The notes under the pieces are model-generated. The model saw only the letters and a program-made list of their open reading frames with translations. It was not told the origin of the DNA and ran no database searches. This document shows, piece after piece, positions 42,123 through 53,556 of a stretch of 64,000 bases of DNA. Within the stretch, counting starts at the first letter, position 1. Each line of letters starts with the position of its first letter. The stretch is from Rhynchospora pubera (Eukaryota > Streptophyta > Magnoliopsida > Poales > Cyperaceae): positions 186,356,742 to 186,420,741 of the forward strand of contig CM051460.1 in assembly GCA_028095005.1 (NCBI GenBank), read 5' to 3'. The position numbers were made by a program, and so were the translations under genes.

Positions 42123-45100
42123 ATGGACGGCGGTGCCTCATCTGACTCGCACATTTCTCCCAAAGGCAAAGGCAAACTCTCCTTTTTCTCTCCGATTGTA
42201 GTTACTGTTCTTTTTTACTTTCTGATCGAGAACCTCTATCCGACTTCTCTTCAGAAGAAGAGTCAAATCGAACCGTCCTGGCGATCTTGGTGGGCCCGCC
42301 TGGCAGTGGAAAGAGCACCTTCTGTGAAGCTGTCATCAGTGCTTCGAGGCGGCCCTGGGTTCGAGTCTGCCAGGTCTCATTTCTGTTCTTTTAATGCTTA
42401 TAATTTTGAGCATGAGAGTTTTTTTTTATTGATTTTTCCCTGTATTTATGGCATAAAAAATTTACATTTATCACCAAAACTGTGATTCAATCCAAAAGAT
42501 TTTAACCTACATTTCCTTAAATCGAAGCTGTATATAATTATGACATTTAGTAATGGCAACACAGGATACAATTGGCAATGGCAAAACTGGAACAAAGGCA
42601 CAGTGTCTGAAAGCTGCAGTTGATGCACTGAATGAGGGGAAAAGCGTCTTCATAGACAGGTGCAATTTAGAGAGGGAACAACGAGCTGATTTCTTGAAGT
42701 TTTGTGGGTCCCACACTGACATGCATGCAATTGTGCTTGATCTCCCTGCTAAAGTGTGCATTTCCCGTTGTGTCAACCGGACTGGCCATGAAGGCAACGT
42801 GCAGGGTGGTCGAGCTGCTGTAATTGTAAACAAAATGCTACAGAACAAAGAGGCTCCGAATTTGAATGAAGGGTTCTCTCGAATCACATTTTGTCAGAAT
42901 GACAGTGACGTGAAAGAGGTGATTAAAATGTATAGTGAACTGGGCCCTGCTGATAAGCTTTCACCTGGTGAGTTTGGTAAGAAGAGTAAAAAGGAAAGTG
43001 GGCAACAAAGTATCATGAAATTTTTTAAGAAATCAGCTAGAGAAGAGAATAGCCAAAAGGAGAAAGAAGGAGCTAGCTCGTCAGGAAATGGGGCTGGAAA
43101 TGAATTCCCAACTCTTGCATTTCCATCTATTTCGACTGCTGATTTTCAGTTTGACTTAGATAAGGCATCTGATATCATAGTTGAGTCGGCCCAAGATTTC
43201 CTGAAAAGAGTAGATAATGTGAGGCTGGCATTGGTGGATCTGAGCGATAAGTCAAGAATTATATCTCTGGTTAGAGAAAAAGTGATGAAAAAGGGGATTG
43301 ATTCAAACCGTTTTATTACATTTGTGGGAGATATTACTATGTTGTATTCAAAAGGAGGATTGAGGTGTACCGCCATTGCAAATGCTGCGAATTGGTAATC
43401 TTAATTAATATGAATTCCCTGTAAACCTTTTTGTTTTTATGACATCTTCCTCGAGAAAAGATCATTATTCTAAAGATAATCTATACTTCTGATTGTTAGG
43501 AGGCTAAAACCTGGAGGTGGTGGTGTAAATGCAGCAATATTCAAAGAAGCCGGAGAGGCTTTGGACATTGCAACAAAGGAACGGGCTGAAACCCTAAATC
43601 CAGGCAGTTCAGTTGCTGTACCACTTCCTTCCACCTCTCCTCTGTACCAAAGAGAAGGGGTAACTCATGTCATACATGTTCTGGGACCTAACATGAATCC
43701 ACAGAGACCAAATTACCTTCAAAATGACTACACCAAAGGTTGCAAGATCCTTCGTGATGCATACTCTTCTCTTTTTGAGAGTTTTGCATCAGTTGCATGT
43801 CTCGAGAGAAACAAGAAGCCAAAGCTTGTGGAATTAAAAGACGAAACCAGTGGAGAATCAAAGAAAAAAGAGAACCAAGAAGAGGTGAAATCAAGAAATC
43901 AAAATCAAACAACAACAACCAGTGGAAAATCAAAGAATAAAGAGAACCGAGAAGAGGTGAAATCAAGAAATTGGGGGTCATGGGCACTTGCACTATATAA
44001 CACAGCTATGGATCCGGAGAAATATAAAGATGGCTTGTTGGAGATAGCAGATGATTTTATTGTATTAAATGATTTATATCCCAAGGTATGCCATCTTCTG
44101 AAGTCTATATTTCTAACCTCGTCTACATTTTCATGACTTGCAAGTTGCAGGTATGAGGTATCCTTAGCAATCTTAAAACCCATATTAAAGGTTTCATTCA
44201 GTCTCAGAAATACTAATTTTAAATGACTTAGCTATGACTTTTGTGTTAATTCACCCAGCTTAACCAAATTGCTATATGAGCAATGAAGACCAATATATAA
44301 GTTTGGTTTGTTTCCTTATGTTGAAATTTGGCTTAAAAAGGACTAGCTTATTTTTTGGCAAACAAAACTGTTTGCGGGGTTTTGGTTGCATGCATGACAT
44401 GTACTAGGATAATACACAAATTCAGCATAATATTGCGTCTCATTTGGAAAAAAAGATCCTATATAATTCAGTATTTTTATCTTGTCTACTGAGTTTTTTT
44501 TCCACAAAAAACATTTTTAGGCTAGGAAGCATGTTCTTGTGCTGTCAAGATTGAATGGCCTAGATTGTCTTGAAGACGCTAAGAGAGAACACCTTCCTAT
44601 TTTAAAATCTATGCATTCTGCTGGTGTGAAATGGGTCAAGAAATTCCTTAGCGAAGATCCTTCTCCGCACTTCAGACTAGGATATCATTCGGTTTGTACA
44701 TTACCTGTGGCTGTTTAACTCTGAATTATCAAATTTACCCTTCCAAAACAAGGAATTCCGCTCTTGACCAATACAAGAAAAGTTTAATGAGAGTTAATTT
44801 TGCCATTAAAGGTTTGTTGACTTTACTTTTGGAGGGATTTCTATGTTATTTTTCCAGCCGAGGAAAAACTTTGTTAAACTGTTGTTTTGGAAGGGTTATG
44901 AGAAACTTTGATTACGTTATTTCATATTATTTGGTTATGTGTCATTTAAGATCTATTATGCATTTTGTTTTATGCTATTAATTCAGGTGCCATCAATGCG
45001 GCAATTGCACCTCCATGTCATAAGCCAGGACTTTGACTCGCCATCACTCAAAAACAAAAAACACTGGAATTCATTTAACACTGCCTTCTTTCGTGATTCT

Positions 45101-45319
45101 GTTGATGTTATTGATGAAATTGAAGAACATGGGTCAGCAAAGTTGAGTGGTGAGAAATTGTTAGAAATGGAGTTGCGGTGCCACAGATGTAAGAGCGCAC
45201 ATCCTAATATACCCAAGCTGAAATCACACATTGCCAAGTGTAGAGCATCTTATCCTCCACATCTCCTTCAAAACAGCAGGCTTCTTTCAGCATCAAACAA
45301 TGACTTAAACATAAATTAG
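42123..45319 (+). CDS. Aprataxin-like DNA-end repair protein (bHLH140 type)
   Basis: Exons: about 42255-42373, 42565-43394, 43500-44085, 44521-44691 and 44987-45319, all in phase. They match the Arabidopsis At5g01310 (annotated bHLH140/aprataxin-like). Domains in order: a P-loop kinase with Walker A GPPGSGKST (42292-42318) and FIDRCNLEREQR; a macro domain (FVGDIT, GGGGVNAAIF, HVIHVLGPNMNP); a HIT domain with the aprataxin HLHVISQDF; and a C2H2-like finger (CHRCKSAHPNIPKLKSHIAKC). The product removes AMP from abortive ligation ends in the nucleus. ATG 42123 (MDGGASSDSH) is the likely start, but its frame does not join the Walker exon through an ordinary donor, so the first 30-45 residues are uncertain. 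The acidic linker carries a 72-bp internal duplication. Confidence 0.9.
43849..43971 (+). repeat. 72-bp-period internal duplication in aprataxin exon
   Basis: Two 51-bp copies (43849-43899 and 43921-43971) encode SGESKKKENQEEVKSRN and SGKSKNKENREEVKSRN in the linker between the macro and HIT domains. The frame is kept. The linker is charged and probably disordered. Confidence 0.88.
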
Positions 45320-46066
45320 TCTAGAAAAAAAAAAAAAAAACTGGGAAATGATGCATGAAAGAGGAAGTTTATGGTTTGTACAGGTGATATGAGCACAATA
45401 TACCCTTTTTGTCAGCATCTTGTTCTCCATGCTTAATTTCCTTGGTAGTACATAACAAGTGGCTGTTTGCAAGAGAACCAGTTTGGCTGCATCTTGTCTT
45501 CCTGTTTGAATGTAGTCGTATTCTTCTTGAGATACACTTAATTGAGAAGTTTTCAAAATTGTTATTGCTCACAACTCTTAGGCAAAACTTCGGAGTGTTT
45601 CTGTTTTATGTTAATTATACTTCATTCATTTCATGTAACATGGAACTTCATGTGGTTACCATACCACTGGAGAATGAAATGCGAGTACCCCAGAATCTTT
45701 TATTAAAAGGATATCCAGTCACAACGAATATGCTCACACACATTCTAAAACATCATGAGACGAAGCAATCCCGGTCTCTCGTGAGCAATTGGTTTGGCTC
45801 ATTTGCACAAGGCTTTCTATATGTGCCAATTAAGTCTTTCATAGAGGTCGCAGATTCGAGTAGGGAGGTTAGATTCAATTATATCTAGTAAATACTTCAA
45901 ATCAGTCTTTCTACAAACAACTATGTGAAAGTGAAATTGCACTTCTACATGAGAAGTTTTGAAAAACTATAGCGCTAATACTTATATTCACACACAACAT
46001 AAAAAGATAAAGCTGCACATGAAAATGGAAAATGCTGGCATTCAATATATAAGTAATCCAAACTAT
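45320..46066. other. Convergent intergenic region
   Basis: 3' flanks of the aprataxin-like gene (plus) and the pyruvate decarboxylase pseudogene (minus). The ORF at 45409-45888 has no family pattern and no start context. Nothing else was seen. Confidence 0.45.
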
Positions 46067-48780
46067 CTACTGAGGATTTGGTGGCCTGCTATTAGCAGCT
46101 GACACGCGGGACCCCCACTCTAGTAGTTCTTTGCTGGTATCGTTCTTATGCACTATCACTTCCATGAAGCACAAGCAATCTTGTTTCGGCCCGGTCGCTG
46201 TTTATATAGCAGTCTTCAGTTCTTCCTCACACCTGACCTGCATTGATTTATCATTTAATTAATTCTTTATCAAAATTTCAAATTTAACACTGCAGATAAG
46301 AACATCAATTCAAGGCCTGATCCACCTTAGCGGTCCAGCATTTTCCCTGGTTGTTACAGAGAGCATCTACAAAGCCAGTATAGTTCCAGTTCTTGATCAC
46401 ATTGTAGGGCCCATCATGGATTTCTACATCAATGGTGTAACCTCCGTTATTTATCAGAAATATAATGCTGTTCTGGCCACAACGGATCATGGTCCAAATA
46501 TCCCTGAGCTGTCACCTGAGAGAATGCAGAAGTTTACGATGTTCCTTCGTCAGTTTTCAGCTGTGTTACATCTAGAATAAAAACTAAAGATTGAAATGTG
46601 GATGAATTTAATCTGTTCCCATTGTGATTTAGTCATACCTGGAAGCTTCCATCACCAATGCACGCAATCACGCGCTTGTCTGTAGCAGCTTGTGCATAGC
46701 CCAATGTTGCCCCGACAGACCAGCCTGTTGATCCATATTGCATTTGGAACTCATACCTAATAGTTAATATGCATTTTGTAAAAAAAATGAAGGAACTCAC
46801 AATTAAAAGATTTCCAGCTAATATGCTACATTGAAACCAGAAAGAAATTTACAGAGTATGTAAAGAGAAAATCATACCTGCAACCATCAGGCAACTTCAG
46901 CCTCTGGCAGTTGAACCATGAGTCACCAGTCTCAGCAATTATCGCATTTTTACCAAAAAGCATGCTTTGTATATGCTTAAACAATACATTTATCCTCAAG
47001 GGCTCATTAGGTTCACACTCTAGTGGCTGCCCCTCTGGCACGTAAACCCTCTTGTAAGTCTCAAAAGCAGTTGTATTTTTCTCAATCCTCTTTGCAAGAG
47101 CCTCAAGGAAGTCCTTCATGAGGATGCAACCAAAAGATGCCCCATTGCCGACTACAACACGCTCTGGCTGTATGATAATTGCCTTCTCTTTCTTAAGAAG
47201 TAGAGAGTAGCCGGCTGAGCTGTAGTCATTGAATATGGGGCCGACAAAGACGTAAGCATCAGCAGACTCAACAATTTCGGCACAGAATGCGGTGCTAATG
47301 GCGCCCCAGTATGTACCAATGAAGTGTGGGAGGTTCTCTGGCACAATTCCTTTTGCAGATGGCATGACTGCCACTGGGTAGCCTGATGCACCAGCCAGTT
47401 CAACAAAAGCATCTTTTGCCTTGGCCATGCGGATGTTGGGCCCACCGACCAGTACTGGTTTGACGGCCTTGTTTAGTACTGTCAAGATCACCTCTATTGC
47501 TGCCTCCAGCCCCATCTGATTGCTCATCCTAATTTGGGAATAATTATATATTACCAATTAATTTACTTTAGTAATCAGATTAGCAGCTGAAATGTTGTCC
47601 ATACCATACAATAAACAGAGATGAGACCTGGTGTGTTCTCTATTCATCAACACAACAAAAAGATAGAAAATGTTACCGAAATCTTAAGAAACCATTAAAA
47701 ACTGAAGGTAAGTTAGAATACTTGGGGTTGAGGAAGAAGGGGACAGGCTCGCAGCTGAAGGTGGGGTGTTGGAAAGCAGGGAGGTTACAACTGATGCTAA
47801 TATACACTGGCTTGCTCTTTTCAAGAGCCATAAAAATAGCCCTGTCAATTTGCTCATGTGCTTCATTCAAGTTATGTACCACCACCTGTAATTGTATATA
47901 AATACGAGGCATTTTCGATTAAAGTATTTTTATTTGGCTTATCAACCTTTTCTCAAAAGAAAAGGGAATCATTACTCTCTAATTTCACTACAAATGTTAT
48001 AAAAGAAGAAAAAATAAAATAAACCAACAAGAGGAACAATAAATTTCTTTTGTGTTAGACCTGGTAACAGGTGACTGTCCGGAAGCACTGTAGCTCCTGA
48101 GAGAAATCGGGTAGCCCTGTAGGGTTATGCAATACCCGGTCTGAGCAATAATCATTCGAGTTGGGCCCACTGACAATACAGATCAATGGCAAGTTCTCGC
48201 TATAAGCACCAGCTATGGCATTAAGCACGCTCAATCCACCAACTGTGAAACTAACGACACAGGCGCCAACACAGCAGGCCCTTGCATACCCATCGGCAGC
48301 GTATCCAGCATTCAATTCATTGCAACATGTGATCAAGTTCAACTCAGGTTCAGACCGGAGGTGATCCAGTAAGGTAAGGTTAAAATCACGGGGAACAGAG
48401 AAGACATCCTTGACTCCAATCTGGATTAATCGGCGTGCAATGTGGCAGCCTAAGGTTGCTTCAGATGCTGAAGATGGTTGTGCAATGTGGCTATTAAGAA
48501 TTGTTTTAGAAGCCAAAGATGGTTCTGAAATATTGAGGGCTAGCACTTCTTCAGAGACCGAGGATGGTCGTGTAATATTCTGACATAGGACTGCTTCAGA
48601 GGCTGAAGATGGCCGTGCTATTTGCTGGCATAGGACTGCTTCAGAGGCAGATGTCGGCCATGCCGGGGAGATTGGGTAGAAGGGGGTCGCGGGCCAACTG
48701 GCCACCTCGCCATGTTTGTGTTTTTTTCTCAAGAGGTGTATTAATCCCTTGAATCGCCTAAGGATCGCCAGTTGGAACAA
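46067..48780 (-). pseudogene. Pyruvate decarboxylase copy with several lesions
   Basis: Six minus-strand exons (48061-48780, 47722-47885, 46878-47528, 46639-46756, 46326-46515, 46067-46237) follow plant pyruvate decarboxylase, the TPP enzyme turning pyruvate into acetaldehyde in fermentation. Clear blocks are DFNLTLLDHL, CNELNAGYAADGYARA, FTVGGLSVLNAIAGAYSENL, FIGTYWGAISTAFCAEIVES, AETGDSWFNC, CIGDGSFQ and NNGGYTIDVEIHDGPYN. Lesions: the catalytic HH pair reads HN (48124-48129); the Gly before DFNLT is Arg; an extra C at 46502-46504 shifts exon 5; and the last exon has TAA at 46202-46204 before the normal end SRPPNPQ. The start at 48780 is followed by an unusual repeat region. Exon structure is retained, so this is a duplicated gene, not a retrocopy. 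Confidence 0.92.
48434..48673 (-). repeat. Five 48-bp coding repeats in PDC N-terminus
   Basis: Five in-frame 16-residue units run from PTSASEAVLCQQIARP to SSASEATLGCHIARR. The last is the ordinary PDC sequence before the TPP-binding domain and the others are degenerate copies of it (SSASEAVLCQNITRP, SSVSEEVLALNISEP, SLASKTILNSHIAQP). The units diverge more toward the middle. No such array is known to me in functional PDC. Confidence 0.88.
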
Positions 48781-49803
48781 ATATTCTACACCAAATAATC
48801 AGAATCTAAATAATATATGACACACTTGTGAATTCTGAACTAACACCGTATCATCTTCATCAAAATGAAGTATCAACTTACTGGTTAATATATAATGACC
48901 CGACTTTCTGGTAAGAGTACTAAACAATGTTTAATGAGCGACCATGAACATTTTGATTTGTTTGTACTATGTTATCTCACTTTGACACGCTTGAGACCGA
49001 GAAATGAAGCATACAAATGAGCAACTAAAAAGGGGGAAGGATGTTTAAAGGCAAAAAAATATTACTTAATTAATCCAATCGTGTTTACACGTTTGTTTTC
49101 TCGAACCAGGTGCTATTTTCTTTTCTTCTTTTTTTTTATTTTTTGACTTTAGGTTGAAAGCTGGGAAGCAACTGGTGCTTCGAGCTGCTTCAACCAAGAA
49201 TACCGTGGGGGTTGCCGATGAATAAGTTCGCAGTTTCCGAAGATGAATAATTAATATTTGTCTCACATATTAGTCTTCTGTTAAGTTGATGAGCTAATTT
49301 CTACAGTTTTAAATCGTGGAAAAACCATTTTGTATAAGCTACAACGGCATCAATATGTAGAAAATCCTGTAATTTTTTCAATAAAAAAAAAGGAATAACC
49401 TCAGCGAGGATTGGTTCTGAAAAGTGAAAACATACCAAATAACCATTTATTTTAACTTCACTTTTTGAACAATTCCTCAGACTTGAAAACCACATGAAGA
49501 TCTGACTTTTATAGTTATTGGTTCCTTGTTACAGAAGTTCGTCCTTGAGATTGTAGATGGATATTTTTTTTCATTTTTTTTTTAATGGGATTGGAAGACT
49601 GAAGTAAGATTTTGACACAAAATCCGATTCAACTCGTAATTTTGGTATTGTCGGTTACCTCAGTCTAACTTCATACGAGATCAGATTTTTCTCTAATTGT
49701 GATGAGTCCATTGTATTCAAACATTTAGACTGGATGGTGGCATCGAGCTATCCAATTAAAAGGGCTGCAGCATGCAGGGTTGCTCGGTTTCCTTACAAGA
49801 TGA
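48781..49803. other. Intergenic DNA upstream of PDC copy
   Basis: AT-rich flank without a convincing gene. A minus-strand ORF at 49066-49266 has no family pattern. No promoter motif of the PDC copy could be assigned. Confidence 0.45.
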
Positions 49804-49808
49804 ACCCC

Positions 49809-50096
49809 TGTCGAGTTTCTAGGTTTATCAAATAATGAAAGCTTTTCTTATTAATTTCAAATAATTACAAATGATGTACACGCCTATAAATAAGCAGAAA
49901 GAATAACGTTACAATTTTTTGACCGTTTGGTCCTAATATATACTTCCTAAATAGCAACCTCTTTTTGATATAAAAAGATTGGATGGCTATTTCTAAAAAT
50001 GCCTATGATGAATAAATCTGAGGCAATCTCGTCCCTTGATTATGTGCCAGTGATAACCAATCTGAGGCACAATTATTTTCTTTTTATTTCTCAACA
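49809..50096 (-). repeat. 3' LTR of the degenerate copia element
   Basis: On the plus strand it begins TGTCGAGTTTCTAGG and ends TTTCTCAACA. The adjoining CTCCCCCTCAAGC is the complement of a polypurine tract. It contains a run like TATATATAC that could serve a promoter. Confidence 0.93.
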
Positions 50097-51796
50097 CTCC
50101 CCCTCAAGCTAGGATTGTATATATCGATCAAGCCTAGCTTGTTTTCAATATTATCAAAGGTCTTGATGCTCAATCCTTTAGTGAAAATATCTGCCAATTG
50201 ATTTTGACTTCGAACATAAGGTGTTTCAATCTCTTTGGCTTGGACTTTTTCTCTAATGAAGTGACAATCCACTTCTATGTGTTTGGTCCGCTCATGAAAA
50301 ACGGGATTAGCCGCAATATGTCTCGCCGCTTGATTATCACAAAACATCTTCATTGGCTCTTTATGTGCTATATTCAAATCGGCGAGTAGTTGTTTGATCC
50401 ACGTCATTTCACTTGCGGTGGATGCCATAGCTCGATACTCTGCTTCTGCGCTTGATCGTGCCACGACATTTTGTTTCTTGCTTTTCCATGTGACTATATT
50501 TCCGCCTACAAATGTGCAAAAACCGGTTGTCGATTTTCTATCGAAACTTCCGGCCCAATCTGCATCAGAATAGCCACATATAGTATTAGTACAGTTTTTT
50601 CTCATCCAAATTTCCTTTCCGGGAGAACCTTTTAGATACCTTAATATTCTATTAATAGCATCTAAATGAGGTGTTCTTGGTGCATGCATGAATTTACTAA
50701 TTTGACTTACGGCAAAAGATAAGTCTGGTCTTGTAACGGTTAGGTAAATTAATTTACCAACAAGTCTTTGGAAATGACTTATGTCCTTTAATGGTTCACC
50801 TTTTTCATTATCAAGTTTTTCATTGACATCTATTGGGGTTTTGGCTGGCTTACATCCTAATTTACCGGTCTCTTTAAGCAAATCAAGAACATATTTTCTT
50901 TGAGATATAAATAGCCCTTTTGATGAATGAGCTATTTCTATTCCAAGAAAATATTTTAATTTGCCTAAATCTTTAATGTCAAATTTTTGTTTTAGGTTCT
51001 TTTTTATGTTGTCAATTTCTGTTAGGTTATTACCGGTTATGATTATGTCATCAACATAAACTAAAACTGCGGTAGTACCATTGGTATTACGTCTAACAAA
51101 CAATGATGAATCAGGTCCACTTTTTTTGAAATTACAAGATAATAAAAAATGAGAAAGTTTGCCATACCATACTCTTGGAGATTGCTTTAATCCATAAATA
51201 GATTTTTTTAACCTACACACAAGGTTAGAAGTATTTCCTTTTTTGTGGCCGGGGGTAAAGTCATATACACTTCCTCTTCAAGTGTTCCTTGAAGGAAAGC
51301 GTTTTTAACATCCATTTGGTGAAGGGTCCAATTATTATTTACTGCTATGGAAAAAAGTATTCTAACGGTATTTATTTTGGCCACTGGTGCAAAGGTTTCA
51401 TGATAGTCTATACCATAAGTTTGAGTATAGCCTTTGGCAACTAATCTAGCCTTATATCGTTCTATAGTACCATCACTATGGTATTTAATTTTGTATACCC
51501 ATTTGCAACCAACTGGTTTTTTATTTCTTGGTAAAGTGCACAATTCCCATGTTTGATTTTTTTTCCAAGGCATGAAGTTCTTCTTCCATTGCCTTGCACC
51601 ATTTCGGGTCATTTCTGGCTACCTCATAGTTTGTTGGTTCCTCAATTTTGTCCAAAGAATTTATAAATGCATAATGTTCATTAGAAATATTTTCGTAAGA
51701 GATATAATCTTGAATAGGATACTGTACCGAATAAGTAACGAAGTCCTTTAGTCTTGTAGAAGGTTGATGTTGTCGACTTGATCTTCTTAGTGGCAT
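50084..51796 (-). pseudogene. Copia reverse transcriptase-RNase H, frameshifted
   Basis: Three overlapping minus-strand frames hold the reverse transcriptase and RNase H. 51521-51796 has the linker and NEAR-type start (RNDPKWCKAMEEELHAL). 51208-51612 has GCKWVYKIKYHSDGT, ARLVAKGYTQ and QMDVKNAFLQG. 50084-51220 has RLKKSIYGLKQSPRVWY, the catalytic YVDDIIITG, the RNase H regions GYSDADWAGSFDRKST and SSAEAEYRAMA, and the KHIEVDCHFIREKV tail. The frame changes near 51540-51600 and near 51210-51220. Catalytic residues survive but no continuous product can be made. Confidence 0.92.
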
Positions 51797-51800
51797 CTCT

Positions 51801-53556
51801 TGTTATGAAGTGTGTAATTTTCAATTTTTATGCTAATTATAATTTAATTAAGCCATCGAAACATCACACACAATGGATCGTGCATAAAAGCCAAGTTAAC
51901 ACAAGAGATAGGTGGAAATTTACCTCCCGCGAAATCGTATTCGTGGGGCTCGATCCTACGGCATAGAAATCGGTGGGGTGCTCTCCTTCGCCTCCTCCAT
52001 GGCGGCCTCGAGTCCACCAAGGAATTTGGCCATGTCCCAATTCTTGTGCTAGCAAGAGAAAGGAGATAGCTAATCCTTTTCACCATTCTTCAAGTAATTC
52101 TAGCAATTAACCTTTTGGAATAGCTATTCTCAACACATGAGACCTATGGGAATGCAAGAGAGAGAGAGACTATCATGGGAGAATCAAAATTCTGCCCATG
52201 AATGATGGTGGCGGCTAGGGAGAAGAAAGGAGGCAAGGTGAGAAGGTTAGGTTTTGCCTCTTCAAGTGGTCCTTATATAGAGCCATCCCTCCTCAACACT
52301 TGTAACTAATTACAAGTTTGCCACTATGTGGCCGGCCATGTGTTATGTTTGTTCAATCTCTCTTAGTCCATATTAAATCAATTATTCAATAGGCCTTTCA
52401 AATTACATTCAATTTAGGCTCAAATAGACTATTAAATTAAAAGCCTATACTTTAATTTAATTCACTTAATTAAATTAAAGTGTGATGAATAAAATTTATC
52501 AATATATTGATAATCATTTTAGGATTAGCATGTACATTAATTTATTTCTATATGATCCATTTGACTTAATTAATTATAACGGTCCACAACGTTATTTAAT
52601 TAATTAATCAACTTATCATATTTTGCAATACTCACTATTGCAAATAAATAAATAATGCACGTATGGTCAAAGTCCTATTTGTGTGACCCTTTGAGGATTT
52701 ATGCTATGTTGGACATGGAATTAAATCGCTATTTAATTCCAATAATCATAAGCGGTATCTAGCAACACGTTATAATTCCCAATTCGCATAAATAGTGTAC
52801 TGCTACAGTATTTAAATCCTGCATAAGAGAATAAATACGTTTCTCTATTTTGATTCTTATGTCTCACGATATCATCGTATAATCCAAGATAGGAATGTGT
52901 CATTCTTGCAGATTATACGTTTCTTGATCTAGAGTTGATCGCTTAGTTACGCGCATACGATCCAACTCCATCAAGGGGCCCAAATAGATATCGTCACTCA
53001 CTAAGTGAATTAATGAGGGACATACGGTTTTCTTGATGATTAGCTTTTCCCCGCACAATTCAAGAGAACATAAATAAAGTCCGTATAGCAGCCCTTATCG
53101 GGAATCAGCGGTAGACAATATTTATTGAACCTACCCTCATGTGGAAAAGATAAACATCTCAAACTTAGAACCAAAATCATAACGAAATAAACAATGACAC
53201 ATAACACAATCCATATGTTTATTTCATTGGGTCAAGTCATGTACTATGTTCCATAACATATACATATGCAATTAAGTTGGCAAGTCTTTACCTATGATTT
53301 GTAGAACTTAATCATCACTTAACTTGCATACTAATCTTATATGATAATTAATGTTCCTTGTTAATTATCAAGATTATGGACCGTTTAGATTTATTATTGT
53401 CATTCTAAAGAATGATCAACAAAGATCTACTATTCAGATCCTCAACCTGAATAATCTGTCAATAATAAATCTAGGAACAGATGATAAAATATCAACCTAC
53501 ACATAAACTAATAATTAAGTCATTAAATTATTGACTTCTAGGACATAACTCTAACA
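51801..53556 (-). repeat. Solo LTR, 1756 bp, large-LTR family, copy 2
   Basis: Minus-strand copy of the LTR at 33128-34879. Its 5' end reads TGTTAGAGTTATGTCC (53556 downward) and it ends at 51801 with TTCATAACA. A perfect TCTCT duplication lies at 51796-51800 and 53557-53561. It splits the pol region of the degenerate copia element between integrase and reverse transcriptase. Shared blocks include GGTTGAGGATCTGAAT, ATCATATAAGATTAGTAT and GACTCGAGGC. Confidence 0.93.

Noticed and set aside
45409..45888. 159-codon plus-strand ORF after the aprataxin-like gene
   Set aside because: It lies in the 3' flank, has low-complexity hydrophobic content, no recognisable motif and no start context.
49066..49266. 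Minus-strand ORF upstream of the PDC copy
   Set aside because: No family resemblance in any frame and no promoter or splice context.
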